DNA from: Petropleomorpha daqingensis | Lineage (GTDB): Bacteria; Actinomycetota; Actinomycetes; Mycobacteriales; Geodermatophilaceae | Direction of reading: 5' to 3' | NCBI RefSeq assembly: GCF_013408985.1 | Contig: NZ_JACBZT010000001.1 | Location: 1,364,001-1,428,000 of the forward strand | Length of the DNA: 64,000 bases | Shown: one piece after another, positions 10,433-20,236 of the stretch | How the letters are laid out: the number at the start of each line of letters is the position of its first letter | Position numbering within the stretch: position 1 is the first letter of the stretch | Notes under the pieces: model-generated | What the model was told of the DNA's origin: nothing | Seen by the model: the letters and a program-made list of their open reading frames with translations, nothing else | The model's database searches: none | Translations under genes and position numbers: made by a program

Positions 10433-11687
10433 CGCCCTCGACCGCGGCCAGCGCGATGTCGGTGCGCCAGTGCGCTCCGGCCAGCCGGACGCCGGCCACC
10501 CGCTCGTAGGCGCGCTGCCGGGCCGCCGCCAGGTCGGGACCGACCGCGGTGACGGCGAGCACCCGTCCGCCCGCCGAGACCACGCCGCCGTCGGCCGCGG
10601 GCGCCGTGCCGGCGTGCAGCACGCCCTCGCCGTCGGCACCGCTGATCCGGTCGCTGGTGCGCGGCCGCTCGGGGTAGCCCTCGGCGGCGACGACGACGGT
10701 CACCGCGGCGCCGTCCCGCCAGCGCAGCGGCGGGTGCTCGGCGAGCCGGCCGGTCGCGGCCGCGTGCAGCAGCCCGCCCAGCGGCGTCTCCAGCAGCGGC
10801 AGCACGACCTGGGTCTCGGGGTCGCCGAAGCGGGCGTTGAACTCGACCACGCGCACGCCGCGGGAGGTGAGCGCGAGGCCGGCGTAGAGCAGCCCCGAGA
10901 ACGGCTCGCCGCGGCGGCGCATCTCGTCGACGGTCGGCTGCAGGACGGTGGCCAGGACCTCGTCGACCAGCCCGGACGGCGCCCACGGCAGCGGGGCGTA
11001 GGCGCCCATGCCGCCGGTGTTCGGGCCGCCGTCGCCGTCGTCGCGGCGCTTGAAGTCCTGCGCGGGCAGCAGCGGGAGCACCGTCGTCCCGTCGGTGACG
11101 GCGAACAGCGAGACCTCGGGGCCGTCGAGGTACTCCTCGATCAGCACCGAGTGCCCGGCGTCGAGCACGGCCCGGCCGTGGGCCAGCGCGGCGTCCCGGT
11201 CGGGGGTCACCAGCACGCCCTTGCCGGCGGCCAGCCCGTCGTCCTTGACCACGTACGGCATGCCCGCGGAGACGACGGCGACCTCGTCCAGCGCGGTCGC
11301 CAGCTCGGCGACGCCCCCGACCGGCCACGCGCGCGCCGTCGGGACGCCGGCCGCGGCCATCACGTGCTTGGCGAAGGACTTGCTGCCCTCCAGCTGCGCG
11401 GCCTGGGCCGACGGCCCGAAGCAGGCGATACCGGCCTCCCGGACGGCGTCGGCGGCACCGGCGACCAGCGGCACCTCGGGCCCGACGACGACGAGGTCCG
11501 CTCCCCACTCGCGGGCGACGGCGGCCACCGCGACCGGATCGGCCACGTCCACCGGCAGCGGCTCGGCGATCGCACGGGTGCCGGCGTTGCCGGGCGCGCA
11601 GGCCAGCGCCTCGACGTCCGGGTCGGAGGACAGAGCGACGCACAGGGCGTGCTCCCGGGCGCCGGAGCCGATCACGAGCACGCGCAC
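10419..11687 (-). CDS. purD: phosphoribosylamine-glycine ligase (GAR synthetase)
   Basis: A 422-residue ATP-grasp ligase for the second step of purine synthesis. Seen are the N-terminal [15 protein letters not shown], the SKSFAKHVM segment, the ATP-grasp glycine-rich loop [25 protein letters not shown] and the metal-binding [12 protein letters not shown]. It begins with GTG at 11687. It stands apart from the other purine genes, beside rsgA but with a 49-base gap, so it probably has its own promoter. Confidence 0.96.
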   Translation of the reverse strand: MRVLVIGSGAREHALCVALSSDPDVEALACAPGNAGTRAIAEPLPVDVADPVAVAAVAREWGADLVVVGPEVPLVAGAADAVREAGIACFGPSAQAAQLEGSKSFAKHVMAAAGVPTARAWPVGGVAELATALDEVAVVSAGMPYVVKDDGLAAGKGVLVTPDRDAALAHGRAVLDAGHSVLIEEYLDGPEVSLFAVTDGTTVLPLLPAQDFKRRDDGDGGPNTGGMGAYAPLPWAPSGLVDEVLATVLQPTVDEMRRRGEPFSGLLYAGLALTSRGVRVVEFNARFGDPETQVVLPLLETPLGGLLHAAATGRLAEHPPLRWRDGAAVTVVVAAEGYPERPRTSDRISGADGEGVLHAGTAPAADGGVVSAGGRVLAVTAVGPDLAAARQRAYERVAGVRLAGAHWRTDIALAAVEGAMSR

Positions 11688-11736
11688 GGGAGGAACCTAC
11701 CGAGCAGGTCGCGGGGGCGACGGGGTGGGCGGACGA

Positions 11737-12771
11737 CTAGCGCACCCGGTTGGGCTGGTCGCGGATCGCACGGAAGAACGCCCGGGTCCTGGCCCGCTCC
11801 TCGGCCCGGGCGCGGGCGTCGACCCGCAGCAGCTGCCGGTGCGCCTCCCGCTGCAGCTTGCGCCAGGCCAGCAGCCGCCCGGGGTCGAGCGTGCCGTCGT
11901 CGATCGCGGCGGCCACCGCGCAGCCGGGCTCGGTGCGGTGCTCGCAGTCGCGGAACCTGCACTGCGCCGCGAGCCCGACGATGTCGGCGTAGGCGGTGTC
12001 GACCCCGTCGAGGTCGTCGTAGAGCGCCAGCTCGCGCATCCCCGGGGTGTCGACGAGCAGGCCGCCGCCGGGCAGCAGGTGCAGCTCGCGCGCGGTGGTG
12101 GTGTGCCGGCCGCGGCCGTCGCTCTCGCGAACCTGCCGGGTCGGCGCCACCGCCCGGCCGGCGAGGGCGTTCGCCAGGCTGGACTTCCCGACGCCGGAGG
12201 GGCCGACCATCGCCGCCGTTCGGCCGGGGCCGAGCACGGCGTGCACGGCGTCCAACCCCTCCCCGGTGACCGAGCTGACCGCGAGCACCTCGACGCCGAG
12301 CGCGTCCTCGGCGACCTCGGCCACGGCGGAGGCGACGTCGTCGCACAGGTCGGCCTTGGTCAGGACGACGACCGGCGTCGCGCCGCTGCTCCAGGCGACG
12401 GCCAGGTAGCGCTCGACGCGGCGCAGCCGGGTCTCCCCGGCGAGCGCGTCGACGACGAGCACCGCGTCGAGGTTGGCGGCGACCACCTGCGCCGTCGACG
12501 TCCGCCCGGAGACCGTGCGGGTGAACGCCGACCGGCGCGGCAGGACGGCGACGGCGAGCTCCCCGCGCAGCGCCACCCAGTCCCCGACCGCCGGGGACTC
12601 GACCCCCGCCTCGTCGTGGAGAGCCGCCGCGGGGTGCACCCGGCGCTCGCCGTCGGCGGTGAGCACCGTCAGCCGGCCGCGGTCGACCCGCGCGACGCGG
12701 GCTGCCTCGGTGCCGGCCGGCAGCTGCGCCTCGCGGTCCGGCGTCCAGCCGAGCGATGAGAGAAAGATCAC
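11737..12771 (-). CDS. rsgA: ribosome small subunit-dependent GTPase RsgA
   Basis: A 344-residue assembly factor for the 30S subunit. The GTPase is circularly permuted: the order is G4 (VVLTKADL), G5-like (AVSSVTGEG), G1 (VGPSGVGKSSLANAL), then G3 (VDTPGMREL). An OB-fold precedes it, and a C-terminal zinc-knuckle CRFRDCEHRTEPGC follows. This order is diagnostic of RsgA/YjeQ. It starts with GTG 12771. The tail is basic and helical, typical of the family. It is divergent from the glycerophosphodiesterase gene. Confidence 0.93.
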   Translation of the reverse strand: MIFLSSLGWTPDREAQLPAGTEAARVARVDRGRLTVLTADGERRVHPAAALHDEAGVESPAVGDWVALRGELAVAVLPRRSAFTRTVSGRTSTAQVVAANLDAVLVVDALAGETRLRRVERYLAVAWSSGATPVVVLTKADLCDDVASAVAEVAEDALGVEVLAVSSVTGEGLDAVHAVLGPGRTAAMVGPSGVGKSSLANALAGRAVAPTRQVRESDGRGRHTTTARELHLLPGGGLLVDTPGMRELALYDDLDGVDTAYADIVGLAAQCRFRDCEHRTEPGCAVAAAIDDGTLDPGRLLAWRKLQREAHRQLLRVDARARAEERARTRAFFRAIRDQPNRVR

Positions 12772-12878
12772 GGAAAGGACTCTGCCCTGCAGGTCATGAC
12801 GTTGTCGTCCGAATTAGGACGGGAAAACACCGCCCGCAATTCGCCGTCCATTCAGGTTGGTCAGGTGTTCTGACAGTC

Positions 12879-13898
12879 ATGTCCGCGCCCGCGGTTCCGA
12901 GTACGAGCTCGGGAACAGGTCTCCCCCGCGCCCTCGTCGTCGGTCACCGGGGCGCCTGCGCGTACCGCCCGGAGCACACGCTCGCCAGCTTCGAGCTCGC
13001 GCTCGACCTCGGCGCCGATCTCGTCGAGCCCGACGTCGTCGTCAGCCGTGACGGCGCCCTCGTCGTGCGGCACGAGAACGAGCTGTCCCGGTCGACCGAC
13101 GTCGCCGAGCGCCCCGAGTTCGCCGAGCGCCGCACCACCCGCCGGGTGGGCCGCGTCGAGCGCACCGGGTGGTTCACCGAGGACTTCGACCTCGACGAGC
13201 TGCGCACGCTGCGCGCCGTGGAGCGGATGCCGGCCCTGCGACCGCTGAACACCGCCTACGACGGGCAGTTCGGGATCCTGACCCTGGCCGACGTCGTGGC
13301 CCTGGTCCGCGACCGCTCGACCGCCGACCGCCAGGTGCGCGTGCTGGCCGAGCTGAAGAAGCCGACCTGGGCCGCCGAGCACGGCCTGCCGATGACCGAC
13401 CTGGTCGCCGCCGAGCTGCGCCGGCTCGACGCCGCCGGCGCCGAGGGCCCGGTCGTGCTGCAGTCGTTCGACGCACCGGCGCTGCGCCGCCTCCGGGAGG
13501 ACCTCGGCGACGACGGCCCGCAGATGCTGCAGCTGGTCGACGACGTCCCCGACGACGACGTCCTGGTCTCCCCCGCCGGCCTGCGCGAGATCTCCACGTA
13601 CGCCCAGGGGATCGCCCCCAGCCGGCACCGCATCCTGCGGCGCGACGCCGACCAGACGCTCGTGGGCATCTCCGGGCTGGTGCACGAGGCGCACCGCGCG
13701 GGTCTCTCGGTGCTGCCGTGGACGCTGCGCGCCGAGAACGCCTACCTGCCCCGCCACCTGCGCCGCGGCACCGACCCGGCGGCGCTCGGGGACGGCGAGG
13801 GCGAGGCGCGCCTGCTGCTGGCCCTCGGCGTCGACGGCGTGATCACCGACCAGCCCGACATCGCGCTCCGCGCCCGAGAAGAGCTCGTCGCCGCCTGA
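12879..13898 (+). CDS. glycerophosphodiester phosphodiesterase
   Basis: A 339-residue TIM-barrel enzyme that hydrolyses glycerophosphodiesters to glycerol-3-phosphate and an alcohol. The family signature GHRGACAYRPEHT is near residue 24, followed by metal ligands in DLVEPDVVVSRDGALVVRHE. The C-terminal barrel strand GVDGVITDQPDIA is also present. No signal peptide is evident, so it is probably cytoplasmic. ATG 12879 is used; the frame is open further upstream but that part looks like non-coding intergenic sequence. A strong hairpin follows directly. Confidence 0.92.
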   Translation: MSAPAVPSTSSGTGLPRALVVGHRGACAYRPEHTLASFELALDLGADLVEPDVVVSRDGALVVRHENELSRSTDVAERPEFAERRTTRRVGRVERTGWFTEDFDLDELRTLRAVERMPALRPLNTAYDGQFGILTLADVVALVRDRSTADRQVRVLAELKKPTWAAEHGLPMTDLVAAELRRLDAAGAEGPVVLQSFDAPALRRLREDLGDDGPQMLQLVDDVPDDDVLVSPAGLREISTYAQGIAPSRHRILRRDADQTLVGISGLVHEAHRAGLSVLPWTLRAENAYLPRHLRRGTDPAALGDGEGEARLLLALGVDGVITDQPDIALRAREELVAA

Positions 13899-13899
13899 T

Positions 13900-13942
13900 G
13901 CGGAGGCTGAGCGCGCAGGAAACCTGCGCGCTCAGCCTCCGC
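13900..13942. terminator. perfect 20-bp hairpin between convergent GDPD and purA genes
   Basis: The arms 13900-13919 and 13923-13942 are exact reverse complements, separated by AAA. The hairpin begins one base after the GDPD stop codon and ends one base before the purA stop codon, so it can serve as a bidirectional terminator. There is no T-tract, as is usual in high G+C actinobacteria. A closely related hairpin lies at 59821-59861. Confidence 0.8.
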
Positions 13943-13943
13943 T

Positions 13944-15242
<1,299 letters not shown>

Positions 15243-15300
15243 TCATCTCCTCGCGCGAGCTTCCCGGCCGGTCCCGGCTGGCAGGTGGCAGGGTAGCCGC

Positions 15301-15918
15301 ATGCCCCGCGTCGAGCTCGACCTGCGCGGTCTGGCGCCCGGGACAGCACCCGAGAAGGACGACGTCGCGGGGGTCGTCGACGCGGGATCGGTGCTGGTCC
15401 GCGGTCCGGTCCCCGCGCTCGCCGGCGTCCTCACGGCCCTGCTCAAGGCCGGCCGGACCGCCGACGTCCCGGTCGCCTGGGAACCCGCCGACGACACCGC
15501 CTCCGGGGCGCTCGCCCGCGCCCTGGAGATCGGCACGGGCAAGCAGCGATCGCTGAGCCTGGTGCGCGACGACCACGGCGGGGTGCTGCTGCACCACGGC
15601 CGGCTGGAGCCGTGGAGCGAGGATCCCCGCCGCGGGCTGGGCCGCCGGCTGGGGCTGCAGGCCTACCACGACGACATGAAGGTGGCCGACGGCCCGATCA
15701 CCCGGATCGACGTGCGCCCCGAGTGGACGGCGGTGGACACGATCGGCGTCTCGGTGATGACCATCCCGCTGCGGCCGGTCCGCCGGACGAAGGGCCGCGG
15801 GCTGCAGGTGGCCAGCGATCCCGCACGGATCACCCGCGACGGCGTGCCGTTCCCGCGCGCGGTGACCCGCTGGACGTGGTTCGCCGACGACCTCGTCCGC
15901 TGGTGCCTCACCCCCTGA
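15301..15918 (+). CDS. uncharacterised protein, about 205 residues
   Basis: I do not recognise a family. The ATG at 15301 opens with MPRVELDLRGLAPGTAPEKDD; the sequence is soluble, without signal peptide, helices or cysteine motifs. A region near LGRRLGLQAYHDDMKVADGPITRID and a later IPLRPVRRTKGRG segment are the most distinctive. It is the first gene on the plus strand after purA and could be co-transcribed with the ABC permease, whose start lies about 30 bases downstream. Codon use and third-position G+C are like its neighbours, which supports it as a true gene. Confidence 0.6.
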   Translation: MPRVELDLRGLAPGTAPEKDDVAGVVDAGSVLVRGPVPALAGVLTALLKAGRTADVPVAWEPADDTASGALARALEIGTGKQRSLSLVRDDHGGVLLHHGRLEPWSEDPRRGLGRRLGLQAYHDDMKVADGPITRIDVRPEWTAVDTIGVSVMTIPLRPVRRTKGRGLQVASDPARITRDGVPFPRAVTRWTWFADDLVRWCLTP

Positions 15919-15949
15919 CGCGCCCCTCGCCGCCGGGCACAGCGGGTTC

Positions 15950-17083
15950 GTGGACACTGGAGCCCTCCCGAGACTTCAGCATGGAGGTCCCGCTGCCCTC
16001 TCCCCCGACCTGCTCACCACGCCGGTGACGGCCGACCACCTGCCCGCGTTCGGCCCCGCCCGCGCGACCGTCCCGCCCGGCCGGCGACTGCTCGCCCGCG
16101 CGCTGGCCCGCCCCAGCCTCGCCGCCCTCGTCGGCCTCGTCGTCGTGCTGGTGTTCTTCGGCGTGCAGGCACCCGGGCTGCTCAGCGCCGGGGGACTGGC
16201 CAGCATCCTCGACATCGCCGCGCTCATCGGGATCGGCGCCGTGCCCGTGGCGCTGCTGCTCATCGCCGGGCAGTTCGACCTCTCGGTCGGCGTCGTGGCG
16301 GTGGCCAGCTCGCTGGTCACCGCGCTGCTCGTCGGGGAGGCCGGGTGGGGCATCTGGCCGGCGCTGGCCGTCTCGCTGCTCTGCGCGCTGGTGGTGGGTG
16401 TGTTCAACGGCCTGCTGGTCGTGTCCACGGGGCTGCCCAGCTTCCTCGTGACCCTGGCGACCTTCCTCGTGCTGGAGGGCACCACGCTCGCCGGCACGCA
16501 CCTCGTGGCGGGGTCGGCGCGGATCGAGGGCCTCGACGCGGCGAGCGGCTGGGACTCCGCCGTCGCCGTCTTCGGCTCGACGGTGCAGCTGGGCGCCGGG
16601 CGGTTCCGGGTCTCGGTGCTGTGGTGGGTCGCGGTGACCGCGCTCGCCGTCTGGGTGCTGTGGCGGACGCGGTTCGGCAACGCGATCTTCGCCACCGGCG
16701 GCGCCCGCCGCGCCGCCCGGGAGCTCGGCGTCCCGGTGGGGTGGACGACGGTGACGCTGTTCTGCGCCACCGCGACGGCCGGCTGGCTGCTCGGCACGCT
16801 GGGTCTGGTCCGGCTGGCCGGCGTCCAAGTCGCGCCGGGGCTGGGCAGCGAGATCGAGTTCATCGTCGTGGCCGTGATCGGCGGCTGCCTGCTCACCGGC
16901 GGCTACGGGTCGGCGATCGGCGCCGCGATCGGGGCACTGCTCTACGCCGTGGTGCGCCAGGGCATCGCGCTGGCCGGCTGGGACCAGCGCTGGTTCCAGG
17001 CCTTCCTCGGCGTCCTGCTGCTGGTCGCCCTGCTGGCCAGCGGCGTCGTCCGGCGGCGGCTCAAGGCGGTGCCCAGGTCGTGA
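15950..17083 (+). CDS. sugar-type ABC transporter permease (RbsC/XylH/FrcC family)
   Basis: A permease of about 377 residues with some ten hydrophobic helices. The GQFDLSVGVVAVASSL motif after the third helix is typical of the carbohydrate (CUT2, ribose/fructose/xylose) branch, as are GLPSFLVTLATFLVLEG and the C-terminal GGCLLTGGYGSAIGAAIGALLYAVV. The start is uncertain: GTG 15950 is the earliest, GTG 16025 is an alternative, and neither has a clear ribosome binding site. The stop overlaps the ATPase start (GTGA). No substrate-binding protein gene is adjacent on either side, so the ligand cannot be guessed beyond a simple sugar or related compound. Confidence 0.85.
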   Translation: MDTGALPRLQHGGPAALSPDLLTTPVTADHLPAFGPARATVPPGRRLLARALARPSLAALVGLVVVLVFFGVQAPGLLSAGGLASILDIAALIGIGAVPVALLLIAGQFDLSVGVVAVASSLVTALLVGEAGWGIWPALAVSLLCALVVGVFNGLLVVSTGLPSFLVTLATFLVLEGTTLAGTHLVAGSARIEGLDAASGWDSAVAVFGSTVQLGAGRFRVSVLWWVAVTALAVWVLWRTRFGNAIFATGGARRAARELGVPVGWTTVTLFCATATAGWLLGTLGLVRLAGVQVAPGLGSEIEFIVVAVIGGCLLTGGYGSAIGAAIGALLYAVVRQGIALAGWDQRWFQAFLGVLLLVALLASGVVRRRLKAVPRS

Positions 17084-17880
17084 CCGATCCCCCGGTGGTC
17101 GAGCTGCAGTCGCTGACCGTCCGCTACGGCAACGTGCCGGCGCTGGCGCGGCTGAGCCTGGCGCTGCGCGCCGGCGAGATCACCTGCGTCATGGGGGAGA
17201 ACGGCTCGGGCAAGTCGACGCTGGTCGCCGTCCTGTCGGGCCTGCGGCGGCACGACGAGGGCCGGCTGCTCGTGGCCGGCCGGCCGGTCCGCTTCCGGTC
17301 ACCGCGCCAGGCGCGCGCGGCCGGCATCGCCACGGTGTGGCAGGACCTCGCGGTGGCGCCGCTGCTGTCGGTCTGGCGCAACTTCTTCCTGGGCGCCGAG
17401 CCGACCCGGGGCGTGGGGCCGCTGCGCCGGCTGGACCTCGACGAGGCCCGCGCGACCACGGTGCGGGCCATGGCGCGGGTCGGCGTCACCGGTCTGGACC
17501 CCGACCAGCCGGCCAGCGCGCTGCAGGCCGGCGAGCGGCAGAGCCTCGCGGTCGCCCGGGCGATGCACTTCGGCGCCCGGGCGCTGGTCATCGACGAACC
17601 GACGGCACCGATGACCGTCGCGCAGAACACCCTGGTGCTGCAGTCGGTGGTGACCGCCCGCGCGCAGGGCATGGCCGTGGTCTTCGTGACCCACAACCCG
17701 CGCTACGCGCACCTCGTGGGCGACCGCTTCCTGCTGCTGGCCCGCGGCCAGGTGGCGGGCAGCCTCACCCGGGACGACGTCGACGCCGACGACCTGACCC
17801 GGCTGATGGCCGGCGGCGAGGAGCTGAGCTCGCTCACCGCGGCACTGACCGCCCTCCACCCGGAGCTGGGCCAACGGTGA
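17080..17880 (+). CDS. ABC transporter ATP-binding protein, single-domain sugar type
   Basis: A 266-residue nucleotide-binding subunit coupled to the permease by a GTGA overlap. Seen are Walker A GENGSGKST (residues 39-47), the Q-loop VWQDL (Gln88), Walker B ALVIDEP (Asp172, Glu173) and the H-loop VFVTHNP (His205). The ABC signature is unusual: LQAGE (residues 148-152) instead of LSGGQ. The single-domain form is like FrcA rather than the doubled RbsA. Its stop codon is immediately followed by the stop of the convergent small membrane gene. Confidence 0.88.
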   Translation: MTDPPVVELQSLTVRYGNVPALARLSLALRAGEITCVMGENGSGKSTLVAVLSGLRRHDEGRLLVAGRPVRFRSPRQARAAGIATVWQDLAVAPLLSVWRNFFLGAEPTRGVGPLRRLDLDEARATTVRAMARVGVTGLDPDQPASALQAGERQSLAVARAMHFGARALVIDEPTAPMTVAQNTLVLQSVVTARAQGMAVVFVTHNPRYAHLVGDRFLLLARGQVAGSLTRDDVDADDLTRLMAGGEELSSLTAALTALHPELGQR

Positions 17881-18024
17881 CTACGTGAAGATGCTGACCC
17901 CGCCCGGGCCGACGAGCAGGCCGACGACGATGAGGACGATGCCCCACAGCAGCTGACCTCGGATGATCGCGAAGATCCCCGCGATGACGAGGATGACCGC
18001 GATGATCCACAGAAGGGTGACCAT
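17881..18024 (-). CDS. GPGG-motif small membrane protein
   Basis: A 47-residue protein with two short hydrophobic helices (about residues 3-21 and 25-38) ending in VGPGGVSIFT. The GPGG turn after the second helix marks a family of tiny actinobacterial membrane proteins of unknown role. ATG 18024 is preceded by GGGAG at about six bases. Its stop codon directly abuts that of the convergent ABC ATPase gene with no intergenic base. It is too short for many gene callers. Confidence 0.7.
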   Translation of the reverse strand: MVTLLWIIAVILVIAGIFAIIRGQLLWGIVLIVVGLLVGPGGVSIFT

Positions 18025-18116
18025 GCTCGCTCCCTGGTGAGGTGTGCCCGGTGCCCCCGCTCCTGACGACGGGCTACTTTCCCAGGAAAGCGCTGGTCAA
18101 ACCTTTGCGGACCCTG

Positions 18117-18539
18117 TCAGGGCGCCAGCGACGGGTCGCAGTCGCGCAGCAACTGGGTGCAGCGCTCCTGCTCGTCGGTCTCCTCGATGGCCTCCGCCGC
18201 CCGCGCCAGCACCGTGACGCAGCGCAGGAACCCCCGGTTGGGCGCGTGCGACCACGGCACCGGGCCGTAGCCCTTCCAGCCGTTGCGGCGCAGCGCGTCG
18301 AGGCCGCGGTGGTAGCCGGTGCGGGCGTAGGCGTAGGCCTGGATGACGTCGCCCAGCTGCCGCTCGGGGTGGTCGATCGCGGCCTCGGCCAGCGCCGCCC
18401 AGGCCGCGCTGGAGGTCGGGTGGTGCGCCGCGACCTCGGCCGCCGGGATGCCCTGGGCGAGCTCCCGGTCGGCCTCCTCGTTGGCCGGCAGCAGCGTGGC
18501 CGGCGGCTCGCCGAGCAGGTTGCCGTGCGAGTGGGTCAT
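18117..18539 (-). CDS. DUF3151-like protein downstream of aldolase
   Basis: A 140-residue soluble protein overlapping the fbaA stop by one base (TGATG), so translated with it. The middle part (PTSSAAWAALAEAAID, QAYAYARTGYHRGLDALRRNGWKGYGPVPW and NRGFLRCV) is the conserved core I associate with actinobacterial DUF3151, often found next to fructose-bisphosphate aldolase. The helical, TPR-like pattern suggests a binding or scaffold role, which is not demonstrated. Confidence 0.75.
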   Translation of the reverse strand: MTHSHGNLLGEPPATLLPANEEADRELAQGIPAAEVAAHHPTSSAAWAALAEAAIDHPERQLGDVIQAYAYARTGYHRGLDALRRNGWKGYGPVPWSHAPNRGFLRCVTVLARAAEAIEETDEQERCTQLLRDCDPSLAP

Positions 18540-19573
18540 CAGGCCCCCTGCGACTGGCCGGCCGACAGCAGGTCCTCGCATGCCTCGACCACGCGCGCGG
18601 CCATGCCGGTCTCGGCGGCCTTGAGGTAGCTGCGGGGGTCGTAGGCCTTCTTGTTGCCGACCTCGCCGTCGATCTTCAGCACGCCGTCGTAGTTGCTGAA
18701 CATGTGCCCGGCGACCGGGCGGGTGAAGGCGTACTGGGTGTCGGTGTCGACGTTCATCTTCACCACGCCGTAGGACAGCGCCTCGCGGATCTCCGACTGC
18801 GCCGAGCCCGAGCCGCCGTGGAAGACGAAGTTGAACGGCTTGGCGCCGTCCCCCAGACCGAACTCCTGGGCGACGACCTCCTGACCGGTCTTGAGCACCT
18901 CCGGGCGCAGCTTGACGTTGCCCGGCTTGTAGACGCCGTGCACGTTGCCGAAGGTCGCGGCCAGGAGGTAGATGCCCCGCTCGCCGAGGCCCAGCGACTT
19001 GGCGGTGGCCACGAAGTCGCCGGGGGCGGTGTAGAGCTTCTCGTTGATCTCGTGCGCGACGCCGTCCTCCTCGCCGCCGACGACGCCGATCTCGAGCTCC
19101 AGCACGATCTTGGCGGCCGCGCACTTGTCGATCAGCTCCTCGGCGATCTGCAGGTTCTCCTGCAGGTCGATCGCCGAGCCGTCCCACATGTGCGACTGGA
19201 ACAGCGGCTCCTGGCCGGCGTCGACCCGGTCCTTGGACAGCGCGATGAGCGGCCGGACGTAGCCGTCGAGCTTGTCCTTGGGGCAGTGGTCGGTGTGCAG
19301 CGCGACGTTGACCGGGTACTTCTCGGCCACGACGTGCGCGAACTCGGCCAGCGCGACCGCGCCGGTGACCATGTCCTTCACCTTGGTGCCCGAGGCGAAC
19401 TCGGCCCCGCCGGTGGAGAACTGGATGATCCCGTCGCTGCCGGCGTCGGCGAACCCGCGCAGGGCGGCGTTCACCGTCTCCGACGAGGTGCAGTTGATCG
19501 CCGGGTAGGCGAACCCGCCCTCCTTCGCGCGGCGGATCATGTCGGCGTAGACCTCAGGGGTCGCGATGGGCAT
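18539..19573 (-). CDS. fbaA: class II fructose-bisphosphate aldolase
   Basis: A 344-residue zinc-dependent aldolase of glycolysis and gluconeogenesis. The zinc ligand motif is in VALHTDHCPKD, with further features in LELEIGVVGGEEDG, FVFHGGSGSA and VKMNVDTDTQYAF (phosphate and metal binding). ATG 19573 is chosen because AGGAG lies seven bases upstream; the frame opens three codons earlier at a GTG. The long, E. coli FbaA-like form is usual in actinobacteria. The DUF3151 gene follows in overlap. Confidence 0.96.
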   Translation of the reverse strand: MPIATPEVYADMIRRAKEGGFAYPAINCTSSETVNAALRGFADAGSDGIIQFSTGGAEFASGTKVKDMVTGAVALAEFAHVVAEKYPVNVALHTDHCPKDKLDGYVRPLIALSKDRVDAGQEPLFQSHMWDGSAIDLQENLQIAEELIDKCAAAKIVLELEIGVVGGEEDGVAHEINEKLYTAPGDFVATAKSLGLGERGIYLLAATFGNVHGVYKPGNVKLRPEVLKTGQEVVAQEFGLGDGAKPFNFVFHGGSGSAQSEIREALSYGVVKMNVDTDTQYAFTRPVAGHMFSNYDGVLKIDGEVGNKKAYDPRSYLKAAETGMAARVVEACEDLLSAGQSQGA

Positions 19574-19654
19574 CCGGGGCACTCCTCGCTCGGCGGAATC
19601 CGGGAACTCGCGGTCAGTATCCCGCGCGGGGTGAGCGCCGTGGCACTCCCCTGA

Positions 19655-20236
19655 TCAGCTCTCGACCTTCAGCCCCAGCGCGGTCACCAGGACGACGGCC
19701 TGCGCGATGTCGACGGTCGCCCCGCGCAGCGTCACGTCGCCCGGGTCGAGCGTGGACAGGTCGCTGCCGCGGAGGTCCGCGCCGGAGAGGTCGGCCTGGT
19801 GCAGTTCCGCGCCGGAGAGGTCGGCGTCGCGGAGCACCGCCTCGGCGCAGCGGGCGCCGGCCAGGTCGGCCTCGCGCAGGCGCACGCCCCGGAACCTGAC
19901 CTTCGACAGGTCCGCCCCGGCCAGGCCGACGAACGACCAGTCCCCGCCGGTGACGGTCAGCAGCCCGAAGGAGCACCGCTCGAACCGGCTGCCGACCAGC
20001 TTGCAGTTGTCGAACGCGGCCTCGAAGAACGAGCAGCCGGTGAACGTGCAGTTGAGGAAGGCGGCCTCGGTGTGCCGGGAGCCGTTGAACCGGCAGTCGT
20101 GGAACGTGCAGTCGGTGAAGACGGCGCCCTCGTCGGTGGTCTCGGACAGGTCGACCCCGCTGAACGCCGTCCCGGTGTACTCGCGGCCGGAGAGGTCCTC
20201 CCCGTACCAGTCGGCGCCCCGGACGTCGTCCGTCAC
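19655..20236 (-). CDS. pentapeptide-repeat protein
   Basis: A 193-residue protein made largely of A(D/N)LXX-type five-residue repeats, clear at about residues 38-95 (FTDCTFHDCRF, FLNCTFTGCSFFEAAFDNCKL) and 103-165 (LAGADLSKVRF, READLAGARC, DADLSGAELHQADLSGADLRGSDL). This predicts a right-handed quadrilateral beta-helix, as in MfpA/Qnr-type DNA mimics, although many members have unrelated or unknown roles. The start GTG overlaps the FAD oxidase stop (GTGA). The protein ends in a short hydrophobic helix, AQAVVLVTALGL. Confidence 0.85.
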   Translation of the reverse strand: MTDDVRGADWYGEDLSGREYTGTAFSGVDLSETTDEGAVFTDCTFHDCRFNGSRHTEAAFLNCTFTGCSFFEAAFDNCKLVGSRFERCSFGLLTVTGGDWSFVGLAGADLSKVRFRGVRLREADLAGARCAEAVLRDADLSGAELHQADLSGADLRGSDLSTLDPGDVTLRGATVDIAQAVVLVTALGLKVES

